Positions 10,223-21,049 of a stretch of 64,000 bases of DNA are shown here, one piece after another (positions within the stretch are counted from its first letter, which is position 1; each line of letters begins with the position of its first letter). The notes below the pieces were generated by a model. The model searched no databases, had not been told where the DNA came from, and worked only from the letters and a program-made list of their open reading frames with translations. The position numbers were made by a program, and so were the translations under genes. This DNA comes from Saccopteryx bilineata (lineage: Eukaryota; Chordata; Mammalia; Chiroptera; Emballonuridae): NCBI RefSeq assembly GCF_036850765.1, contig NC_089495.1, forward strand, positions 70,284,410 through 70,348,409. Direction: 5' to 3'.

Positions 10223-11884
10223 ACTTTAATTTTTTTTTTTAATTTTTTTTTTATTTTATTTTTTTATAAATTTTTATTAATGGTAATGGGATGACATTAA
10301 TAAATCAGGGTACATATATTCAAAGAAAACATGTCTAGGTTATTTTGTCATCAAATTATGTTGCAAACCCCTCGCCCAAAGTCAGATTGTCCTCCGTCAC
10401 CCTCCATCTAGTTCTCTGTGCCCCTCCCCCTCCCCCTAACTCTCTCCCTCCCTCCCTCCCATGTCCTCCCTCCCCCCCCCACCCATGGTAACCACCACAC
10501 TCTTGTCCATGTCTCTTAGTCTCATTTTTATGTTCCACCAATGTATGGAATCATGTAGTTCTTGTTTTTTTCTGATTTGCTTATTTCACTCCTTATAATG
10601 TTATCAAGATCCCACCATTTTGCTGTAAATGATCTGATGTCATCATTTCTTATGGCTGAGTAGTATTCCATAGTGTATATGTGCCACATCTTCTTTATCC
10701 AGTCTTCTATTGAAGGGCTTTTTGGTTGTTTCCATGTCTTGGCCACTGTGAACAGTGCTGCAATGAACATGGGGCTACATGTGTCTTCACGTATCAATGT
10801 TTCTGAGGTTTTGGGGTATATACCCAGTAGAGGGATTGCTGGGTCATAAGGTAGTTCTATTTGCAGTTTTTTGAGGAACCACCATACTTTCCTCCATAAT
10901 GGTTGTACTACTTTACAGTCCCACCAACAGTGAATGAGGGTTCCTTTTTCTCCACAGCCTCTCCAACATTTGCTATTACCCGTCTTGTTGATAATAGCTA
11001 ATCTAACAGGAGTGAGGTGGTATCTCATTGTAGTTTTGATTTGCATTTCTCTAATAACTAATGAAGCTGAGCATCTTTTCATATATCTGTTGGCCATTTG
11101 TATCTCTTCCTGGGAGAAGTGTCTGTTCATGTCCTCTTCCCATTTTTTAATTGGATTGTTTGTTTGTTGTTGAGTTTTATGAGTTCTTTGTAAATTTTGG
11201 ATATTAGGCCCTTATCTGAGCTGTCGTTTGAAAATATCAGTTCCCATATAGTTGGCTGTCTGTTTATTTTGATATCAGTTTCTCTTGCTGAGCAAAAACT
11301 TTTAATTCTGATGTAGTCCCATTCATTTATCTTTGCCTTCACTTCTCTTGCCATTGGAGTCAAGTTCATAAAATGTTCTTTAAAACCCAGGTCCATGATT
11401 TTAGTACCTATGTCTTCTTCTATGTACTTTATTGTTTCAGGTCTTATATTTAGGTCTTTGATCCATTTTGAATTAATTTTAGTACACGGGGACAGGCTGT
11501 AGTCGAGTTTCATTCTTTTGCATGTGGCTTTCCAGTTTTCCCAGCACCATTTGTTGAAGAGGCTTTCTTTTCTCCATTGTGTGTTGTTGGCCCCTTTATC
11601 AAAGATTATTTGACCATATATATGTGGTTTTATTTCTGGGCTTTCTATTCTGTTCCATTGGTCTGAGTGTCTATTTTTTTGCCAATACCATGCTGTTTTG
11701 ATTATCGTGGCCCTATAATATAGTTTAAAGTCAGGTATTGTAATGCCCCCAGCTTTATTCTTTTTCCTTAGGATTGTTTTGGCTATTCGGGGTTTTTTAT
11801 AGTTCCATATAAATCTGATGATTTTTTGTTTCATTTCTTTAAAAAATCTCATAGGGATTTTGATGGGAATTGCACTTTAATTTT
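10223..11884 (-). mobile_element. 5'-truncated bat L1 (minus) with 11-bp target duplication
   Basis: The element runs from a poly-A tail (poly-T here, 10231-10266) through the bat L1 3' UTR (GACATTAATAAATCAGG) into the ORF2 C-terminus. The 5' break is at about 11873. ACTTTAATTTT occurs on both sides (10223-10233 and 11874-11884), which is the target duplication from L1-type insertion. The 3' UTR contains a CT-rich tract at 10420-10480. It is 5'-truncated at the same ORF2 region where the L1s at 35.8 kb and 58.2 kb continue, so it is one of three members of the same subfamily here. Confidence 0.93.
10528..11873 (-). pseudogene. L1 ORF2 C-terminal fragment (pseudogene)
   Basis: Two long frames join with a 4-base overlap: 11127-11852 and 10528-11130. 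The first holds the region after the reverse transcriptase (for example [20 protein letters not shown]). The second holds the C-terminal part with the cysteine-containing stretch [19 protein letters not shown] and ends YMIPYIGGT. Endonuclease and reverse-transcriptase domains are absent because of the 5' truncation, and a frame change near 11128 breaks what remains. No function expected. Confidence 0.9.
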
Positions 11885-12329
11885 GATCCCTGTGAGACTT
11901 ATGTTAAAGGACAGAAAATGGGTCCCTTTTAGAAGGAAAATCCAAGCTTACTTAAGTTTTTTCTTGCCCTGTAATAGATATAATTTAGAATGTGTTTGTA
12001 GTTATGAAAGCTTGTGCTCTTTGCAGAATTCAAACTGAATCTTAATAGGATCCTGTGTACTTCTTTGCTTAGTCAGAACTTACTAAGAAAGCGAACCCCA
12101 AATACTGAGGCATACTCTGCTTACAAAGTACTGAATTTTAGCTTTGTGAGTCTCCTAGAGGTATTCTGTTAGTTTAATGGCAGCTCAAAGTTATATGGAA
12201 GTCTGCAAGATAAAGAAACCAACAATTTGGACTACAAATTTGAAGAAATATTAATACTTCTCTACCTTTTTACTTCAAATCATTTGTAGTAGAAAAGAAA
12301 TATATGTTGAGTAACCACTGTATGAAGGT
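11885..12329. other. single-copy DNA, nothing recognised
   Basis: AT-rich sequence between the L1 and the MIR remnant; no recognised feature. Confidence 0.35.
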
Positions 12330-12660
12330 GGAAGTAAACAAACATTTATTGAGTACATACTATATGTTAAGCTTTATATGCACTTAAATACTTAATTTAA
12401 ATATTACAACAATAATTATTTTGGCGTAGGTATTTTTTTTTATTTTATTTATTCATTTTAGAGAGGAGAGAGACAGAGAAAGAGAGAAGGGGGGAGGAGC
12501 TGGAAGCATCAACTCCCATATGTGCCTTGACCAGGCAAGCCCAGGGTTTCGAACCGGCAACCTCAGCATTTCCAGGTCGACGCTTTATCCACTGCGCCAC
12601 CACAGGTCAGGCGACGTAGGTATTATTAATCTTAATTTTATCAATAAACTAACCAAACAT
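12330..12660 (-). mobile_element. MIR SINE remnant (minus) split by a Ves SINE
   Basis: The left part (AACATTTATTGAGTACATAC, then AATATTACAACAATAATTAT) and the right part after 12615 (GTAGGTATTATTAATCTTAA) match consecutive portions of a reverse MIR. The Ves SINE at 12435-12614 sits between them. Confidence 0.6.
12425..12624 (-). mobile_element. Ves-type SINE (minus) with 10-bp target duplication
   Basis: SINE body 12435-12614, with CGTAGGTATT duplicated at 12425-12434 and 12615-12624. On the minus strand it starts with GCCTGACCTGTGGTGGCGCA and a GTGGATAAAG A-box-like region, and has a GGTTCGAAACCC-like B box (near 12545-12557). The insertion is inside an older MIR. Confidence 0.93.
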
Positions 12661-13269
12661 GTGTACTTTGTAAAGCCTGGAATGTTGACTGTCTCAAATT
12701 TTATCAATAACAAAAGAAAAATATTCACTTTTTAATAGAAAAAAGGTGATTCTTACACATATTATGCAATATTGAAACTAAATAGAAAATGAAATTCAAT
12801 CAAAGGGAAAATTTTTAAAGAAATTCTAAAGGCAAACTTATCTAAAGATACAATATTGTTTTCTTCTTCTGAAAATTCAAAATTTAAAATTTTCAGTTTC
12901 CAAGAACTATATGAAAGCATTCTATTGTGGAGGGAGCAAAGAAGTCCAAGAAGAAGTGAGGACAGAGTTTTAGTACCACAATCGGAGGTTCCCATCAACC
13001 TTCTTATTTTCTTCCAACTAATGAATGATCACTCACTTCCCAGCTTCCCAAATTCCTGTTCTTACTCTGTATAGGTCATGTGCCCAATTCTATTTCTGCA
13101 TGGTCAAACCCCACTTCTGTTATTGGAGCAGAGGACCTAAGGACCCAGGAAGAGTAGTACAAACAAGTAATACTTGGGAACAAGAGAAGAATGCAGGGAG
13201 AGTCACAACAGCAGGCACTTTCGCTGTGTCAGAGGCCTTGCCTGCGACTCTCACAGAATGGTGAACTGT
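12661..13269. other. single-copy DNA, nothing recognised
   Basis: Several short overlapping frames on both strands (12762-13264) but no domain and no splice context that I trust. Confidence 0.3.
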
Positions 13270-13430
13270 AGGTGACCAGATGTTTTTATTTCTAATAGAG
13301 AAGCATGAGATTCAGAGAAGTTTAAAAATTTGCCAGTGATAACAGCTAGGAAGTGCGAGAATCATTGTTTAAGTTCACTTGTCTGATTCTCAAATTTTTG
13401 CTTTTTATAGTTGATCATATTGTTCTTTCA
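13270..13430 (-). mobile_element. MIR SINE remnant (minus)
   Basis: Reverse MIR core: GAGATTCAGAGAAGTTTAAA, then TTTGCCAGTGATAACAGCTA, then a tRNA-like end. Old and diverged. Confidence 0.55.
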
Positions 13431-14322
13431 CAGTTATGCTGAATTTTCGAGTACTCCCATTTATTAAAGTTCAGAGGCAGATAATGGCAAGAAAAAGACT
13501 AAAAATACCTAAATGTATTATGTCTAAGAGTTAACCGAGAGGAGGATGCTATTCTCTAGGTCCTAAGAATGAGCTGACAGAGACATTTTTCTCTTTTGGG
13601 TTTATGAGAGATGAGTCAGAGGCCTTGACCACCACTCCCTCACATCCTTTTGATCTCTGCGATTCTATGTTCTGTGTTGACTACCTCTTCTAGCTAAATC
13701 TTCCATAAAGCATAACTAACACGGTTACTTGAAAGAATAATAGTGCTTGATAACTAATAATATACAATTCTGCATGTAATCTTCTTTCTCCTAACGTTCT
13801 TGAGAGTTGCCTTAAAATTAGCGGAGGGTATAATAGGAAGAGTCAGCTGGCCACTAGAGCATTGCGTGGTCTCATTGGTTTGATGCTGTTGCCTTTCTCA
13901 ATTCTCAGTATATCCTGAGATGACCTGATGGAAAACACATGTTGCTCTAAATGACTGGTGACACTTTCTAGTGTTGTCTGGAGTTAGTAATAATTATATA
14001 TTATTTCCTATCAGGTTTTCATATGTTATACTTTGTACTTGATATAAATTATCCTGCAAATAAAACACCTATAATAATTGAGTACTGGTGCTTTTCCGAA
14101 TTAATGTTGAACAATTAAGCTTGCCTACAGCCCTTGAGTTTGTCTACTTTAGTATATATATGTGTTTTTATTAGAAGAATAAAATTTTTGCAAACATTAA
14201 ACGAGTTCATTTCAAACACTTCTTTTGCCTGGTTTCAAGACTGAGTCATAGCCTATCACTTCAGATGGGATGGACAGGGGCATGACCTGCAACAAAATGA
14301 TGGGCTTGAAAGGTAGCAAGTT
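13431..14322. other. single-copy DNA, nothing recognised
   Basis: Medium-AT sequence without recognisable repeat or gene. Confidence 0.3.
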
Positions 14323-14634
14323 CTGTAGAGCAGTGGTCCCCAACCCCCGGGCCGTGGACAGGTACTGGTCCGTGGGCTGTTTGGTACCAGTCCGCAAAGA
14401 AAAATAAATAACTTACAGTATTTCCATTTTATTTATATTTAAGTCTGAACGATGTTTTATTTTTTTAAAATGACCAGATTCCCTCTGTTACATCCGTCTA
14501 AGACTCACTCTTGACGCTTGTCTCGGTCACATGATACATTTATCCCTCCCACCCTAAAGGCCGGTCTGTGAAAATATTTTCTGACATTAAACTGGTCTGT
14601 GGCCCAAAAAAGGTTGGGGACCACTGCTGTAGAG
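14323..14634. mobile_element. non-autonomous hAT MITE, 296 bp, perfect ends and target duplication
   Basis: The element occupies 14331-14626. Its first 15 bases, CAGTGGTCCCCAACC, are an exact inverted copy of its last 15, and similarity continues inward over GGGCC and TGG blocks. The 8-bp duplication CTGTAGAG flanks it perfectly (14323-14330 and 14627-14634), which is diagnostic for hAT insertion. There is no transposase frame, so it depended on an enzyme encoded elsewhere. Perfect ends suggest a fairly recent insertion, in keeping with the DNA-transposon activity known in some bats. Confidence 0.93.
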
Positions 14635-15379
14635 AGCAAGGCTGGGAATTGCTAACTTTCATGAGGATATCCTAATTCCTTCTACAGAACCGCTCCCTGA
14701 AGCATGCACATTCACTAGTCTTAACATTTCAACAACAGCACCAGGAAGACCTCATCATGGGCTCTTCCAAATTTGTAGAGAAAATATCTATGCTTACTGT
14801 TAAGGCTTAGCTTAGAGGCTGGCATTTGGAAGGAGTGAAAAAATGCAAAGGGAAAAAGCCATCTTTTTCATTCCAGGGGATTACTGGAAGAGAAGAAGAA
14901 ACAGTAGCTTTTGAAAATATATTTCCCACTATTTTGATTTTAGAAAGCATCCCAATCACACTGTTGAAAATGCATTGTTCAATATAGCAGTTAATAAGTA
15001 AGAGCTGAACCGGTTCTTCTCCCACCTCATATGGTATAAAAAGAACAATGCAAAGAAAGAGTAAACATACCCGAAAAGTTAGCACAGTATGCTCACCTAG
15101 CATTCATATATGGAGTTATTTTGAATGTGGAGAGCTTAGATTCTCTGTGCGAGTCCTTCAGATTGCAGTTTGTAGGGACTGATGGATTTGAGAGATACCT
15201 TGGGGTTCACTCTTTAACCCTATCCAGAGAAACCTGATCAGATTAGGACACCAAGCGAATTCCTGAACTGTTTTATTTATGTAGTTCATTGCCAAAATGT
15301 GAACCTCACCCGGTCCATTCAATGAATTCCTGAACCTATTGGCAGACCAGTGGTGCCCACGGGCTAGAATGAGTGGTTC
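14635..15379. other. single-copy DNA, nothing recognised
   Basis: Short minus-strand frames (14807-15103) have no domain. No repeat family recognised. Confidence 0.3.
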
Positions 15380-15535
15380 TCATCCCTGACTGGACATTAC
15401 AACTGCTGGTGAGCTTTGAAAGCCATCTAAGCTCAAGTCAAAACTGAGACCAATTAAACCAGCATCTCCAGGTGGTGAGGCACTGGCACCAGTACCTAAA
15501 AAATCTTCCCAGGTAACTTGAATTTTTAGCCAGGG
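15380..15535. mobile_element. ancient hAT-Charlie MITE remnant (MER5/MER20-like)
   Basis: Begins AGTGGTTCTCATCCCTGACT, contains a GAGACCAATTAAACCAGCAT phrase and TCCAGGTGGTGAGGCACTGG, then TCTTCCCAGGTAACTTGAAT near the far end. This is the pattern of short palindromic Charlie derivatives common in placental mammals. Confidence 0.6.
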
Positions 15536-15821
15536 CCAAGAATGACTTAGTTGGCTGCAAATTATTATTATTCAACAGCAGCAAGCAATTTTTTTTATTC
15601 ACTAGCCTCATGCCTGAGTCAGCTATACTTTATTTTATTTGTTATAACTCAGAAGATAACAATATCTTAATCACAGAATAATATTTTCTTTAAAGAAGGA
15701 GATATTGTCCACTCATTTAATGTTAAAGAAGTCAAACTGTGACAAGAGCACAAGTTAAGGCAAAACTGATGCTGCTTTTAGTTCACGTGCATGCTCTGGT
15801 ATTGGTAAGGTAAGAATAAAA
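15536..15821. other. AT-rich DNA, nothing recognised
   Basis: Short single-copy gap between two ancient DNA transposon remnants. Confidence 0.3.
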
Positions 15822-16030
15822 CAGCTTCTCAGCCTTGGCATTATTGACATGTTGGACTGGAAAATTCTGGGGTTTTTTTCTTTTTTGAGGGGAGGGGGGA
15901 GGAATGTTGTCTAGGGCATTGTAAGATGTTTAGTATGATTTCTGACTTTTACACACTACACACCAGGAGCACACCCCCGCCCCCTTTCCCAGTTGTTACA
16001 AACAAAAATGTCTCCAGACAATAGAACAAC
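15822..16030 (-). mobile_element. MER5A-like hAT-Charlie remnant (minus)
   Basis: Reads as reversed MER5A: TTGGCATTATTGACATGTTG, a GGGCATTGTAAGATGTTTAG block, a CACACCAGGAGCACACCCCC block and finally CAAAAATGTCTCCAGACA. The outer terminal repeats are lost. Confidence 0.75.
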
Positions 16031-18374
16031 ATCACAGGGATCCAGACATTTGTTTAAAAGAGGGAGAGGTAGGAAAAGACGAAAGTTGGCAAACACTAAT
16101 CCTGGGGGTTTATCCATTACAGTCAAAACCGCTGTCAAGATAAGTAAAATTTCTAGTCTAGCCATCCTTGACAGCTACTTCCTCCTGAGACCCTTTTCTC
16201 TTTCATTGTGACAGTCACCGGTTTTAAGGAATGCAACTGTAATTCAAGAAAGTGAGGTGTCAGATTGGGGGTTGTTTAGAATTCCAGGTATGGTCTGGGA
16301 AGAAGAGTTTAAGATGGAGTGGAATTAACAACAGCATTGGGTTTTCATCATTTCATACGCTTCCTTTTTCTCTTCCTTTAACTCATCCTCTTTTTAGATG
16401 ACAAGGATGTGCATAATTAAAACCAACAGAAATTTAAGCCGATTCTGCAGCCCCTACAAAACCTGTTTCATCATTAGTGATTTTTCCATTCAAGAAGTTA
16501 AACTGGTTAAGCTTAATTTACGTGAAATGCATCTGAAAGATGATAGGAATCTTGTGATAAAAAAATGTATATGAGTATGTTAAATATGAAACCAACACTT
16601 TTTTCAATACAGATATGACTTCGATCTCGGAATATTAAAATTCCAAACTGAAAATACAGTGGGGCAGTCTTTTGAAAAATATTCTGTAGAGTAGCTGCCA
16701 TGTAATACCACATAAAAACATAGATGGGTGAAGGGATGCTTTAACAGGTCAACTGGTGGGGCAAATTCGGTTCAAGCAAGATCTAAATGCATCCCCATTT
16801 ATATGCTCCAGGATTCTCATGATTAATTTTAAAGCTGCTCTCTATTTTGGGGACATATGGGATGTCCTGCACTGGTTAAAAAAAACTCAGGTACGTTTTG
16901 TAGCTATGTGCAAATAAGCTATGTACAAATTAGTGTATAATTTGGTTTTGCCTATACCAAAGCTTTAGGAAAAAACAAACTACTTTTTTTTTGAGTAGCC
17001 TGAAGAAATCTCTAGAATTCTAGCAGTATATCTAATAGGAAAGCCCAGAGAACTGCCATACTCCATACTTTGACACAGAATGTATATTTATTTTCTGGGT
17101 CTTGACCTACCTTTCTTCTTCCTTTTCTTCCTTTAAACCACATCAGGACACTTCAGTTTTCCCTCTAGGTAAGCCCACCTCCTTTCAGCTCCATCCAGGA
17201 GATGCATATCCTCCCCAGGCTCAACAATTTTGAAACAATTGGTTTACTTGGCATTCTCACAGTGTTAGGCAAAGAATGGCCCAAGATTTCTTTTTTTTTT
17301 TTTTAAAGACACCCTTCTTTCCTCCACTGCCCCCGACCCATTGGGGTCCGTAGTTTAGGTATGTGTGTCTTTGGTTGTTTTGTAACTTCTAAATTTAGTA
17401 TGTTGACATTTAAACATATTCGAAAGTTATTTTTTATAATTAGACATTTCTTACTTTATAGATTTGTCACTGACTGCTATTCAAAAGCATTGAGTGAGCG
17501 TTCCTTTGTAATATTAGGTCTAGAGCTTCACCATAAAGCCATAAAATTGTTGAGTAAAATAAAGCAATAACTGACCAAAGAAATCTATCCTGCTATACTT
17601 TTTATCATATCTCTAAAATTAAATTCTACGTATTTAATCTTAGAAGGATATTTGGATCTGATCCCTGTATCATTTACTTTTCTCTTTTTTCTTTAGTAAA
17701 ACTTTAAATGGAAAATGAGTAAAAAAAAAATGAGTACATCTTAACGTTCTTTGGGCTTTCCACCCACAAAGTTTGCCAAACTCTCAGTTAAAAGCAGTTT
17801 ATCTCATACGCGAGGGAGAAACTCCAAATGCCGAGCATTCAAAGCTAATTGACTAATCAGATAAACCTTAGTAAGACTATGGACATTCCAGGAACACGTC
17901 TGGAAACTATCTCAATTACTAAACTCTAAAATACTGAAATGTTCGGGCGTGCTTCCTCTTGGGTTTCTGCTGATTCACATTTTCATTCATGCTAACACGT
18001 TTCTTATGTCTACTCTCACATGGCAAATGCCCCCTCCTTTCCAGCCTATCGTGACTCTTGAGTTGTTGGTCACTGCATGAAGGTTTACAGTAATGAGTTC
18101 TGTAGGAGCACAGAGCAGCTTGGAGGTAGAAATGAAGAGAGGCTGCCATGGCATGAGCTTGGGGCTTCATGCTGGCCCTGCCTCATGACGGTTCAGCTGG
18201 GCCCTGGCAAGGTCTGTCACTGCAGATTAAGGATTTGTAGTGTTGTTTGCAAAGAGTGAAATCTGTTATTGTTAAACCTGTAATTATAAAGGGATTTCTG
18301 AAAATAAAATTGGCTGGGTTTCCTCTTCATCTTCATCTTCTTCCCTTTTTCCTTCCTCTCCCTTCTTAAAGAGA
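16031..18374. other. 2.3 kb of single-copy DNA
   Basis: No recognised transposon and no convincing exon. A poly-T run at about 17290-17306 and CT-rich stretches at 17110-17140 and 18310-18366 are the only low-complexity features. Short open frames are what chance would give. Confidence 0.4.
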
Positions 18375-18633
18375 GAGGCGGTATAGACGGTAGGTAAAAA
18401 CTTGGACTTTGGAGCCAAAGCTGCCTGACTTGAAGCTCACTCTACCACTTACCAGCTGTTTAATCGTAAGCAAACTATTTAACTTGTTTGTGACTGAGTT
18501 TATTCATCTGTAAAACCTCTCTCTCTCAGAAGGTTGTTGTAAGGATTAAATGATATATACTTATTATAGACATAAATATAGATAGATAGAGCACTCTTAT
18601 AGCAATATTTAGCACCTACTAAGTACTCACTGA
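18375..18633 (+). mobile_element. MIR SINE, nearly full length (plus)
   Basis: Runs from the tRNA-like head (GTAGGTAAAAACTTGGACTT) through a TACCACTTACCAGCTGTTTA core to the 3' part (TTGTTGTAAGGATTAAATGA). Among the MIR copies here this is the most complete. Confidence 0.8.
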
Positions 18634-18977
18634 AAAAAAAAAGAAGGGTTTTTATTGTATATCAGGTAGATCTCTGACATGTGGGATATTCTGTGTTCAT
18701 GGACAACACAATCCTGTCCCCTCCCTTTATATCACCCAAGTTCAAGTCCTGTTCAAGATTGATGAGCACTTCTGATTCCTGGTCTCCCCAGAAAGAAAAT
18801 ATGATAGGTCCCAAATATCCTGGGGATCTCCACAAACCTGAGTCCCTGTAACCATGAGGCCACAGTCCTTTTTCCATCTGGAGTTTTGGGGATCCACTTT
18901 GTTTGGGATAGTTCTTAGCAAAAAGAACTATGACTTGAAGAGACCCCTCAAAAAGTGCCTGCTTGATTATTGAGTAA
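18634..18977. other. single-copy DNA, nothing recognised
   Basis: A short minus-strand frame at 18662-18877 has no known domain. A C-rich run lies just before the next LTR. Confidence 0.3.
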
Positions 18978-19375
18978 GTGTGCTAGGACTGCCCCCCACC
19001 CCCCCACCCCCCTACACAGCAAGAGACGAGGTGGTTTAAACAGCAGAAATGTGTTTTCTCACAGTTGTGGAGACTGGAAGTCTAAGACTGGGTGCTGGCA
19101 AGGCTGGTTTCTCCTGAGGTTTCCCTCTGGCTTGCAGATGGCCATCTGCTGTGTCCTCATGGGGCCTTTTCCTCTGTGTATTTGCATTCCTCATGACTCT
19201 TCCTCTTCTTATAACAATGACAGTCTTATAGGATGAGGGCTCCACCGTTACAACTTCTTTAAACTGTAATGACTTCCTAAAGGTCCTACCTCTAAAAACA
19301 ATTACATTGGAAATGAGGTTTTCAGACTATGGATTTTTTTGGGGGGGGAAGGTCAGAGTTCAGTCAACGGCATTT
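18978..19375 (-). mobile_element. MLT1-type MaLR solo LTR (minus)
   Basis: Shows the order GGTTTAAACAGCAGAAATGT, TTCTCACAGTTGTGGAGACT, a CAAGGCTGGTTTCTCCTGAG block, CTCTTCCTCTTCTTATAACA, and GGTCCTACCTCTAAAAACAA, which is a reversed MLT1 LTR. The right end is decayed around a G-run at 19341. These are ancient ERV-like LTRs with no coding content. Confidence 0.7.
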
Positions 19376-19664
19376 ATCTTAGATAACTTGTGAGGTTCCT
19401 GTTGTGGCAACTGGTGAAGAGCAGGTTTGTCTGACTTCTAATTAAGCCTTAACCTTAAGTCTTTTGATGAGTATTGTAATAGGAGGCTATGTGGCAGTGG
19501 AAAAAAATTCTTCTTTTCTTTTCAGGCTACTCATTAAAGAGTCTTGATAGCATGGAAGACTTCTAATAACTACATCATCAAGTTGTTGCTGAAACCATAG
19601 CTGTCCAGTATAAGGCATTAATTGGATATTGTTTAAATATCTAGTTGATTAAATTAGTGATTAA
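19376..19664. other. single-copy DNA, nothing recognised
   Basis: Short gap between the MLT1 and the SINE. Confidence 0.3.
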
Positions 19665-19880
19665 AATTATGTCTGTAGGCCCTGGCCTGGTAACTCAGCA
19701 TTGTCCTAACATGCTGAAGTTGTGGGTTCAATCCCAGGTGAAAGCACATAAAAGAATCAACCAATAATAGCATGAATAGATGGAGCAATGAATCAATGTT
19801 TCTCCTCTCTCTCTGTCTCTGTTGCTCTCCTTTCCACTCTCTCTAAAAATCAATCAATCAGTAAAGGAATTATGTCTGTA
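19665..19880 (+). mobile_element. Ves-type SINE (plus) with 13-bp target duplication
   Basis: SINE body 19678-19867 flanked by AATTATGTCTGTA at 19665-19677 and 19868-19880. The head GGCCCTGGCCTGGTAACTCA, a GGGTTCAATCCC B-box region and a CT-rich run (19802-19843) are in order, with a short A-rich tail. Confidence 0.95.
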
Positions 19881-20394
19881 TATTTCATATTCATTAATAT
19901 TATTGATTTGCACAGATTTAAAATGTTTATGTGTGTTAGTTCTTGATACCATAAATGTTTGGATTCAAGCTGCAGAGTAAACTTAAACTTCATTGCATGA
20001 AGGTACATCTTTGGTGCTCAAAGGGCAGTGCATTATAAACTCAGTATCTGGCATTGTTGGTTTTCTTGGCTTTGTGCATGTTAAGCCTGGTGTTTTATTA
20101 ATACAGTATAAAAATAAAAGGTACAGTATTTTCCCAGGCTTTTTTTGTCTTGTTGACTTAAAACTCTTCTTATAATTTTTCATTTATTTGACAATAAAAA
20201 CCTCCTATATGCCATTATTGTGTTGGGAAGGATGTCTACTATCCAGGTCATTATGCTAAAATTAGGAGGCTTTTCTTTGAATAGGATAAAACCTCAGTTA
20301 AGCAACAAATAAGAAAAGACAAATGTCATTAATGATAGGTAAAAAGTTATACAAAAAGAGACCAAATGAGTAAATTATAAATTTTTTTTTAATC
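19881..20394. other. single-copy DNA, nothing recognised
   Basis: AT-rich. Complementary short frames at 19983-20183 are chance. Confidence 0.3.
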
Positions 20395-20884
20395 CCCGAT
20401 CAAGCATCTGAGTACTGACTAAACCATTAAGACTGACAAGTAACGCTCCCATATTTTTCAAAACATCTCTACCCCACAAATGAACTGGCCATCCAGGGAG
20501 CACATAAGGCTTAAAAAATCCAGAATGACCTTGTTAATCTTCCCAATGTAGAAAACTAGAACTTTGTTGAGGGGATTTACTCTGCTCTATACCTTGTAAT
20601 TCTGTGGCTGCTGCATGAGTGGGCCAGGAAGGAGGCTAATGTAGTTTAGCAATAACAGATACATCAGCTCCAGTATCTAAAAGTCCTTTAAATTTATGCT
20701 CATGTATTGTTAGTTTCATTTCAGGGCATTCCTGACCTATTTTTTTTTTAAATCCAATTGGCAAAATCAGAGGAGCCAAATCACCAATTTGCTTGGGGCC
20801 CCTTTTGCAGGATGTGGCCTGAGAAGCAGAATTAGCATCCTTATAATATTCTTCTAACTGCCTGAATTAGCCGTGAGACAAATT
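20395..20884 (-). pseudogene. endogenous retrovirus protease (pro) remnant, betaretrovirus-like
   Basis: On the minus strand one frame runs through about 20397-20720 and carries the aspartic protease active-site motif LLDTGADVSVI (DTGA codons at 20666-20677). Further on it has the C-terminal LWGRDVL motif (about 20463-20478), typical of class II (ERVK/IAP-like) proteases. Two in-frame stops break it (20636-20638 and 20534-20536), so it is inactive. The upstream part to 20884 lies in another frame and is followed by the L1 at 20886. No LTR, gag, reverse transcriptase or envelope belonging to it was found nearby. Class assignment rests on motif resemblance only. Confidence 0.75.
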
Positions 20885-21049
20885 CTTTTTTTTTTTTTTG
20901 ATTAATTTTAATGGGGTGACATTGATAAAATTGTCTTTCGTCACCTTCTAACTGGTTTTCTTTGTGCCCCTCCCCTCCCTCAACCCCCTCCCTCTCCTCC
21001 CCCTACCCTGTAACCCCAACACTGTTGTCCATGTCTCTGAGTCTCATTT

